Origin: Kutzneria sp044547355
Lineage (GTDB): Bacteria > Actinomycetota > Actinomycetes > Mycobacteriales > Pseudonocardiaceae
Length of the DNA stretch: 64,000 nucleotides
Direction of reading: 5' to 3'
Assembly: GCF_044547355.1 (NCBI RefSeq)
Contig: NZ_JBIUAG010000026.1
Span: forward strand, 80,776 to 144,775
Below the pieces are notes generated by a model. It worked only from the letters and a program-made list of their open reading frames with translations, searched no databases and was not told where the DNA came from. Shown in pieces: positions 59,035 through 64,000 of this stretch (positions are counted from its first letter, which is position 1; each line of letters starts with the position of its first letter). Both the position numbers and the translations under genes were made by a program.

Positions 59035-59039
59035 AGGGC

Positions 59040-59064
59040 GGGGCCCGGCCGTCGGCCGGGCCCC
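59040..59064. promoter_or_regulatory. GC-rich hairpin just upstream of the tRNA-like array
   Basis: GGGGCCCGGCC-GTC-GGCCGGGCCCC is a perfect 11-bp stem with a 3-base loop, ending 5 bases before the Pro-like gene's 5' end. It may protect or process the array's 5' end, or end transcription. Confidence 0.45.
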
Positions 59065-59162
59065 GAGACCCGCGTCCACCGCCTTGATGGCGGCGAAGAC
59101 GAGCCGTGGAAAAAATGTCTACACAATCAGCGGCGAACAATTCAGGCACGCCGAATAAAAAA

Positions 59163-59192
59163 GCCGCCCGGATCGGTTTCCCGATGGGCGGC
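59163..59192 (-). terminator. Strong intrinsic terminator with T-run
   Basis: On the minus strand GCCGCCC and GGGCGGC flank an inner ATCGG/CCGAT stem and are followed by six Ts (59162-59157). T-runs like this are rare in such G+C-rich DNA. It follows the stop of the 46-codon ORF by 21 bases and precedes the tRNA-like array. Confidence 0.85.
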
Positions 59193-59213
59193 TCCCGTGA
59201 CGCGACCAGGTGG

Positions 59214-59354
59214 TCATGGCGGGGAGCCCGGGACGGGGAATACCAGCTGCTGGAGGCCGAACAGCGGCGTCGGGAGGCAGCACGGCGGACACGGGACGGC
59301 AAACGCGGCGGCCAACTGCTGGCCCTGCGCGCCTCGCTTCTCCGTGTTCGTCAT
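59214..59354 (-). CDS. 46-residue Pro/Cys/Phe-rich peptide (possible leader peptide)
   Basis: The ATG follows GGGGAGAGG and the frame encodes MTNTEKRGAQGQQLAAAFAV followed by PCPPCCLPTPLF and a proline-rich tail. It has nine Pro, three Cys and three Phe (one encoded by the rare TTT). It has its own -35/-10 promoter and is followed by a strong terminator, the layout of an attenuator leader peptide. Residues enriched in the peptide match the tRNA-like genes downstream (Cys, Phe, Pro). A stand-alone cysteine-rich peptide is the alternative. Confidence 0.6.
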   Translation of the reverse strand: MTNTEKRGAQGQQLAAAFAVPCPPCCLPTPLFGLQQLVFPVPGSPP

Positions 59355-59380
59355 AACCTCTCCCCTGTCGGTGTGCATTC

Positions 59381-59409
59381 ATCTTCACGTCCGAACCCGG
59401 CCGAGTCAA
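59381..59409 (-). promoter_or_regulatory. Promoter of the 46-residue peptide gene
   Basis: On the minus strand TTGACT (59409-59404) and GAAGAT (59386-59381) are separated by 17 bases; the start codon is 26 bases further on. Confidence 0.55.
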
Positions 59410-59731
59410 TCCTATTTATCGAGGTTTCCACATCCTCGGGCGGTGCAGACGGCGGTGGCGGTGGCCGCGCCGAGGGAGTAGAAGACCGTGTAGCCCCCGA
59501 TGACGCGGCCGCCGTTGCGCGTGGTCCGTCCCGACGGCGAGCCGCTGCACGCCGGCAACACCCACGTCGAACGGCTCGACCAGCCACAGTGGACTCCCCG
59601 AGCATCCCTCGAAGGTGTCGGAACACCTGTTCCGCGGCTGTCACAAAGCTGTCGATCCGCCCCAAAACGGACGGGGTCCGCTAGGGTCGGCCGCACCACC
59701 ACCCGACAACCGACCTGCTGGGGGCGTTGCC
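59410..59731. other. Stretch without a confident gene
   Basis: A minus-strand frame ends at 59412 and encodes a plausible hydrophobic segment (GGRVIGGYTVFYSLGAATAT) but has no convincing start or ribosome site. A plus-strand frame from 59500 also looks partly coding and then decays. One of them may be the remnant of a small membrane-protein gene. The rightmost part is the promoter region of the molybdenum hydroxylase operon. Confidence 0.3.
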
Positions 59732-60313
59732 GTGACGGATGACGCGGAATACAAGCGCAGAACAGTGTTGAAAGCCGGCGGGGCGGCGGCCGTCGCGGCC
59801 GCGCTGACCACGCCGGAGGTCGCCGCCGCCGCGCCCGCCCCGTCCACTGTGGACATCACACTGAAGGTGAACGGGCAGGAGCACCGGCTGTCCGTGGAGC
59901 CCCGGGTCACGCTGCTGGACGCGCTGCGCGAGCGGCTCGACCTCACCGGCACCAAGAAGGGCTGTGACCGCGGCGAATGCGGGGCCTGCACGGTGCTGGT
60001 CGACAACCGGCGGATCAAGTCCTGCCTGACGCTGGCCGTGATGCGGCAGAACCAGGCGGTCACCACGATCGAGGGGCTGGCCGCCGGCGACAAGCTGCAC
60101 CCGCTGCAGTCGGCCTTCATCCGGCACGACGCCTTCCAGTGCGGCGGCTGCACGCCCGGACAGATCATGTCCGGGGTCGCCTGCATCGAGGAGGGCCACA
60201 CCGGCTCGGCCGACGAGATCCGCGAGTGGATGAGCGGCAACCTGTGCCGCTGCGCCTGTTACGCCAACATCGTCACCGCGGTGCAGGACGCGGCCAAGGA
60301 GATCCAGCGGTGA
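59732..60313 (+). CDS. Tat-exported molybdenum hydroxylase, [2Fe-2S] subunit
   Basis: The 193-residue subunit has a twin-arginine signal (KRRTVLKAGGAA, residues 8-19) and two iron-sulfur motifs: CDRGECGACTVL for the ferredoxin-type cluster and CGGCTPGQ ... GNLCRCACY for the second. In most homologues the last motif reads CRCTGY; here a Cys replaces the Gly. It corresponds to PaoA/YagT. The GTG start is coupled to the FAD subunit (GTGA). Confidence 0.92.
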   Translation: MTDDAEYKRRTVLKAGGAAAVAAALTTPEVAAAAPAPSTVDITLKVNGQEHRLSVEPRVTLLDALRERLDLTGTKKGCDRGECGACTVLVDNRRIKSCLTLAVMRQNQAVTTIEGLAAGDKLHPLQSAFIRHDAFQCGGCTPGQIMSGVACIEEGHTGSADEIREWMSGNLCRCACYANIVTAVQDAAKEIQR

Positions 60314-61293
60314 AGGCCTTCGACTACGCCAGCCCGGCCACGGTGGCCGAGGCGGTCCGGCTGGTCGGCGAGCGGCCGGGCGCGGGTTTCATCGCCGGCG
60401 GCACCGATCTGCTGAACCTGATGAAGGACGGCGCCCGCTCCCACGACCGCATCGTGGACCTCAACGCACTGCCGCTCGGCGACGTGGTGCAGTCCGGCGG
60501 CGTCATCCGGATCGGCGCGCTGGCCAGGATGGCCGACGTCGCCGCGCATCCGGCGGTGCGGCGATCGCTTCCCGTGGTGTCGCAGGCATTGCTGAACTCG
60601 GCGTCGCCGCAGGTGCGGAACATGGCGGCGATCGGCGGGAACCTGTTGCAGCGCACGCGATGCGGGTACTTCCGGGACGCCGGGTCGCCGTGCAACAAGC
60701 GGCAGCCGGGCAGCGGCTGCCCAGCCATCGACGGCCAGAACCGCGGGCACGCCGTGCTCGGCGGCAGCGACCAGTGCATCGCCGTGCACCCGTCCGACTT
60801 CGCCGTCGCGCTGCTGGCCCTGGACGCGGTGGTGCTCACGCGCGGGCCGGCGGGCTCGCGGCGGATTCCCCTTGGCGACTTCCATCTCCTGCCGGGCACG
60901 ACCCCGGATCGGGAGAACGTGTTGGCCCACGGGGAAATGATCGTGGCGGTCGAGGTGCCGACGACAACGATGGCGGCCAAGTCGGCGTACCTGAAGCTGC
61001 GGGACCGCACGACGTTCGAGTTCGCGGTCGTGGCCGTCGCCGCGGCGCTGGACATGCGCGGCTCCGTCGTCCGCGATGTCCGGCTGGCCTTCGGCGGCAT
61101 CGCGACCAAGCCCTGGCGTTCACCGGAAGCCGAGGCCGCCCTGCGCGGCAAGGCCATCACCGACGACACGCTGGCCGCGGCCGGGCAGGCGCTCGTGCGC
61201 GGAGCCGTTGGCCGGCAAGGGAACGCGTTCAAGATCGACCTCGTGCAACGGGCGCTGGCCGGGCACCTGCGTGAACTCGGGGGCGTGCGATGA
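60310..61293 (+). CDS. Molybdenum hydroxylase, FAD-binding subunit
   Basis: The 327-residue subunit has FIAGGTDLLNLMKDG for FAD binding and a conserved QRTRCGYFRD ... CNKRQPGSGC with the cysteines that bind the extra [4Fe-4S] cluster of the PaoB/YagS type. It passes electrons from the molybdenum site to the acceptor. ATGA overlap couples it to the large subunit. Confidence 0.93.
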   Translation: MKAFDYASPATVAEAVRLVGERPGAGFIAGGTDLLNLMKDGARSHDRIVDLNALPLGDVVQSGGVIRIGALARMADVAAHPAVRRSLPVVSQALLNSASPQVRNMAAIGGNLLQRTRCGYFRDAGSPCNKRQPGSGCPAIDGQNRGHAVLGGSDQCIAVHPSDFAVALLALDAVVLTRGPAGSRRIPLGDFHLLPGTTPDRENVLAHGEMIVAVEVPTTTMAAKSAYLKLRDRTTFEFAVVAVAAALDMRGSVVRDVRLAFGGIATKPWRSPEAEAALRGKAITDDTLAAAGQALVRGAVGRQGNAFKIDLVQRALAGHLRELGGVR

Positions 61294-63446
61294 GCCAGCC
61301 GGTCGGTCAACCGCTCCCCCGCGTCGACGGCGTCGCCAAGGTCACCGGGTCCGCCCGCTACGCCGCCGACCGCACGGTGCCGGGCATGCTGTACGGGTCG
61401 CTGGTGCTGAGCACCATCGCCCGCGGCACGATCACGTCGATGGACCTGTCGGCCGCGGCGGCCGCGCCCGGCGTGGTCGCGGTGTTCAACCACGAGAACG
61501 CGCCCCGGCTGGTCCCCGGCCGCGGCGGCCCGCCGCCGATGCAGAACGCGACGATCAACACCAACGGGCAGATCATCGGCTATGTGGTGGCCGAAACCCT
61601 GGAGCAGGCCCAGGACGCGGCCACGATGGTGACCGTCTCGTACGGCTCGCAGCAGGCGCCGCTGACCATGATCGACGACGCGCTCGACCAGGTCTACCTG
61701 CCGCCCAACCAGGAACTGATCGTGGGCGATCCGCAGGCCGGCCTTGACCAGGCCGACGTCGTGCTCACTGGCCACTACACCACGCCTCCCCACCACCACA
61801 ACGCGATCGAGCCGCACGCGATCGTGGTGGAGTGGTCCGGGGACACGTTCACCGCCCACGTCAGCACCCAGGGCGTGATCAGCAGCGCGAGCGGCCTGGC
61901 CGCGGCGGTCGGCCTGCCCGCCGCCAGCGGCCGGGTGCTGTGCGAGTACATCGGCGGCGGCTTCGGCGGCAAGACCTCGCTGGCCGCCTCGCCGTACGCG
62001 CAGCACACGGTGGCGATCAGCCGGCAGCTGGGCCGGCCGCTCAAGTTGGTGCTGACCCGGGCCCAGCTGTACTCGGTGCTCGGGCAGCGCGCCGAGTACC
62101 AGGCCGACGTCACGCTCGGGGCCAAGCGGGACGGCACGCTCACGTCGCTGATCCACATCGGCACCCAGCAGCTGTCCCGGTCCAACGAGTCGCTCTACAA
62201 CCCGAACCGCTCGGTGCAACGCCTGTACGCGACGCCGAACCTGCACACCCGGGCCCAAGGCGTCCGGCTGGACCTGCCGGCCGGTCAGTTCATGCGGGCG
62301 CCGGAGGTCTGCGCGCACTTCGCGTTGGAGACGGCGATGGACGAGCTGAGCTACAAGCTCGGCATCGACCCGCTGGAGTTGCGGCTACGCAACTACACCG
62401 AGGTGAACCCGTCCAACGGCCAGCGCTTCACCAGCAAGTACCTGCGCGAGGCGTACACCATGGCCAGCGAGGCTTTCGGTTGGAGCAAAAGGGATCCGCG
62501 CCCCGGGGTCACGCGGGACGGCAACGACCTGATCGGCTGGGGCATGGCCACCGAGATGCACGCCCACGACGGCGGCACCGGCAACGCCCTCGTCCGCGTC
62601 GATCAGAACGGCCGGGCGGTGGTGCAGACCGGCTCGCAGGACATCGGCACCGGCACGTACACGATCATGACCCAGGTCGCCGCGCAGGCACTGGGAATTC
62701 CGGTCGCGCAGGTCACCGTCCAGCTCGGCGACTCCACCTACCCGGCGGCCGGGGCGTCGCAGTCCTCGGCGACGGTGCCGAGCCTGACCGGGGCCGTCGA
62801 CAAGGCCGGCAAAGCCGTCCGCGACGCCGTGATCCAGCTGGCGATCGCCGACGCCTCGTCGCCGCTGCACGGCCTGACCCCCGACCAGATCGTCACCGAT
62901 CACGGCTACCTCTTCGCCGCCGCCGACCGCTCACGGCGCGTCAGCTACGCAGACGTGGTGGCCAAGAACGGCGCGCCGGTGCAGAACACCGCCGCCGGCC
63001 CGCTCAACGTGCCCGGCAACAGCTGCGGCGCGATCTTCGTCGAGGTCCGGGTGGACGCCCGGTACAGCCGCGTGCGGGTCACCCGCATGGTCGGGGCGTA
63101 CGACTGCGGGCGGGTGCTCAACCGGCAGACCGCACGCAGCCAGGTGATCGGCGGCATGACCTGGGGCATCGGCGTGGCGCTGATGGAACACACCATGTAC
63201 GACGACCGCACGGCCCGGGTGACCAACCCCACCATGTCGACGTACCTGTTGGCGGTCAACGCCGACGTGCCCGACCTGGAGGTGATGTTCGTGGACAAGC
63301 CCGACCCGGTCAGCACCGCCCTCGGGGCCCGGGGTTTCGGCGAGTGCCCGATGACCGGCATCCCCGCCGCCATCGGCAACGCCATCTACCACGCCACCGG
63401 CCGCCGGGTCCGGGACCTGCCCATCACCCAGGACAAGCTGCTCTGA
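61290..63446 (+). CDS. Molybdenum hydroxylase, molybdopterin-binding subunit
   Basis: The 718-residue catalytic subunit has GGGFGGKTSLAASPYAQH and QDIGTGTYTIMTQVAA for the cofactor and the active-site glutamate in ARGFGECPMTG near the C-terminus. The PaoABC/YagTSR type oxidises aromatic aldehydes to acids, with export through the Fe-S subunit's Tat signal. In this actinomycete it may detoxify aromatic aldehydes outside the cytoplasm. The operon contains no cofactor-maturation gene such as PaoD within the window. Confidence 0.93.
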   Translation: MSQPVGQPLPRVDGVAKVTGSARYAADRTVPGMLYGSLVLSTIARGTITSMDLSAAAAAPGVVAVFNHENAPRLVPGRGGPPPMQNATINTNGQIIGYVVAETLEQAQDAATMVTVSYGSQQAPLTMIDDALDQVYLPPNQELIVGDPQAGLDQADVVLTGHYTTPPHHHNAIEPHAIVVEWSGDTFTAHVSTQGVISSASGLAAAVGLPAASGRVLCEYIGGGFGGKTSLAASPYAQHTVAISRQLGRPLKLVLTRAQLYSVLGQRAEYQADVTLGAKRDGTLTSLIHIGTQQLSRSNESLYNPNRSVQRLYATPNLHTRAQGVRLDLPAGQFMRAPEVCAHFALETAMDELSYKLGIDPLELRLRNYTEVNPSNGQRFTSKYLREAYTMASEAFGWSKRDPRPGVTRDGNDLIGWGMATEMHAHDGGTGNALVRVDQNGRAVVQTGSQDIGTGTYTIMTQVAAQALGIPVAQVTVQLGDSTYPAAGASQSSATVPSLTGAVDKAGKAVRDAVIQLAIADASSPLHGLTPDQIVTDHGYLFAAADRSRRVSYADVVAKNGAPVQNTAAGPLNVPGNSCGAIFVEVRVDARYSRVRVTRMVGAYDCGRVLNRQTARSQVIGGMTWGIGVALMEHTMYDDRTARVTNPTMSTYLLAVNADVPDLEVMFVDKPDPVSTALGARGFGECPMTGIPAAIGNAIYHATGRRVRDLPITQDKLL

Positions 63447-63516
63447 CACGGTGACGGTGGTGTGATCGGGGAGTTCCGACGGCGGCTGGTTCAGGCCGGT
63501 GACTCAGGCCGGTGAC

Positions 63517-63756
63517 TCAGGCCGGCACGATGACCGCACGACCGGTGATCGTGCCGGCCTCCAGTCGCCGGTAGGCCTCGACCGCGTCGTCGAGCGCGAA
63601 GGTCGTGACCTCGGCGTGCAGGCGGCCACGGGCGGCGAGATCGAGGACCTCTTCCAACTCGGGGCGGCAGCCCCAGTAGGTGGTCTGCACCGACAGCTCG
63701 TGTGGCACGGCTCCGAACCGCATCGGCAGCGCCCCGCCGCCCAGGCCGACGCGCCG
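63517..63756 (-). pseudogene. C-terminal fragment of a zinc-type alcohol dehydrogenase
   Basis: The frame ending at 63517 reads RRVGLGGGALPMRFGAVPHE, then TTYWGCRPELEEVLDLAARG and ALDDAVEAYRRLEAGTITGR, the last 80 or so residues of a medium-chain NAD(P)-dependent alcohol dehydrogenase. Upstream of about 63757 similarity stops and GT-rich DNA begins, so about three quarters of the gene, including the zinc and cofactor domains, is missing. It is either a relic or a break in the assembly. Confidence 0.7.
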
Positions 63757-63765
63757 CGCGGTTGC

Positions 63766-63895
63766 CGAGGGATGGGGTTTGCGTTGAGGGGTTGGGGTTG
63801 TTGTGTGGTTGGGGGTGGGGTGGGGTCTGCTTTGTGGAGTGAGGGCGTTGTGTGGTTGGAGATGGGGTGGGGCGGTGGGTTGGTGGCTCCGGGTG
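63766..63895. repeat. GT-rich low-complexity repeat
   Basis: TTGTGTGGTTGG followed by a GATGGGGTGGGG-like segment recurs at 63801 and 63848, a 47-bp period. The composition resembles the arrays next to the DUF222-HNH genes, but no such gene is in view here. Confidence 0.6.
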
Positions 63896-63924
63896 GATTT
63901 TGTGTGGAGACCTCTGCTTGTGTT

Positions 63925-64000
63925 TTAACCCTTCTTTCGTTTCTTGCCCTTCCTGGAGGCTGCGGTGGTCCTCTTCCCCGGGGTGTAACGCCTGGCCCGA
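63925..64000 (-). CDS. C-terminal tail of a basic protein, rest outside the window
   Basis: The last 24 codons before TAA read RARRYTPGKRTTAASRKGKK followed by RKKG, with G/C at most third positions. It looks like the lysine-rich end of a protein whose body lies beyond the window; no identity can be given. Confidence 0.3.
   Translation of the reverse strand, partial: RARRYTPGKRTTAASRKGKKRKKG

Overview
The DNA is very G+C-rich. Its coding style (GTG starts, ATGA/GTGA gene overlaps, leaderless promoters, SARP, TetR, IclR and PucR regulators, DUF222-HNH repeat proteins) indicates an antibiotic-producing actinomycete. I infer a member of the Pseudonocardiales; no species can be named from sequence alone.

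Layout. 1-4.7 kb: a partial SH3-like protein, then divergent secreted glycoside hydrolases (GH55-like and GH3) with a CebR/LacI-like operator between them, a likely beta-glucan utilisation pair. 4.7-6.2 kb: GT-rich 77-bp tandem repeats and a DUF222-HNH gene. 6.3-8.6 kb: a P-loop protein, a membrane diguanylate cyclase, and three consecutive micro-ORFs encoding 8-12 residue peptides built on the motif DNNW. 8.6-28.9 kb: a type II (aromatic) polyketide cluster with KS-alpha, chain-length factor, ACP, ActIII-type ketoreductase, didomain aromatase/cyclase, PF04199-type cyclase, two SnoaL-like proteins, an acyl-ligase/ABM fusion, flavin oxygenases, SDRs, an O-methyltransferase, azoreductase, MFS exporter with TetR repressor, a large SARP regulator and a rifampicin-monooxygenase-like enzyme. 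It contains about 230 bp of G/C homopolymer runs that look like an assembly artefact. 29-31.6 kb: a tannase-family esterase and small proteins. 31.6-33.1 kb: a second, nearly identical DUF222-HNH gene in inverted orientation, so that about 25 kb carrying the polyketide cluster lies between inverted repeats.

33.2-49.5 kb is a catabolic island for a small organic, probably aromatic, acid. It has an amidohydrolase, an Ldh2-type dehydrogenase, a cupin protein and a second metallohydrolase on one strand. On the other strand are a two-subunit CoA transferase, an HpcH/HpaI aldolase, a Rieske ferredoxin, another amidohydrolase, an HbpS-like protein, a NitT/TauT-type ABC importer, an EAR beta-propeller protein, an unrecognised 396-residue protein and a 2-pyrone-4,6-dicarboxylate-lactonase-like enzyme. 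An IclR regulator sits in the middle. Two GAAC-N5-GTTC palindromes, one before the CoA-transferase operon and one before the IclR gene, suggest one shared operator.

49.4-64 kb: a COG4705 membrane protein, a third, divergent DUF222-HNH gene between tandem repeats, a secreted Yellow/MRJP-like protein, an amidohydrolase, a PucR regulator, an aldehyde dehydrogenase and SnoaL-like proteins. A compact array of three atypical tRNA-like genes (Cys, Phe, Pro) follows. Upstream of it lies a 46-codon ORF rich in Pro, Cys and Phe codons, with its own promoter and strong terminator. The window ends with a Tat-type three-subunit molybdenum hydroxylase, a truncated alcohol dehydrogenase running into GT-rich repeats, and the tail of a basic protein.
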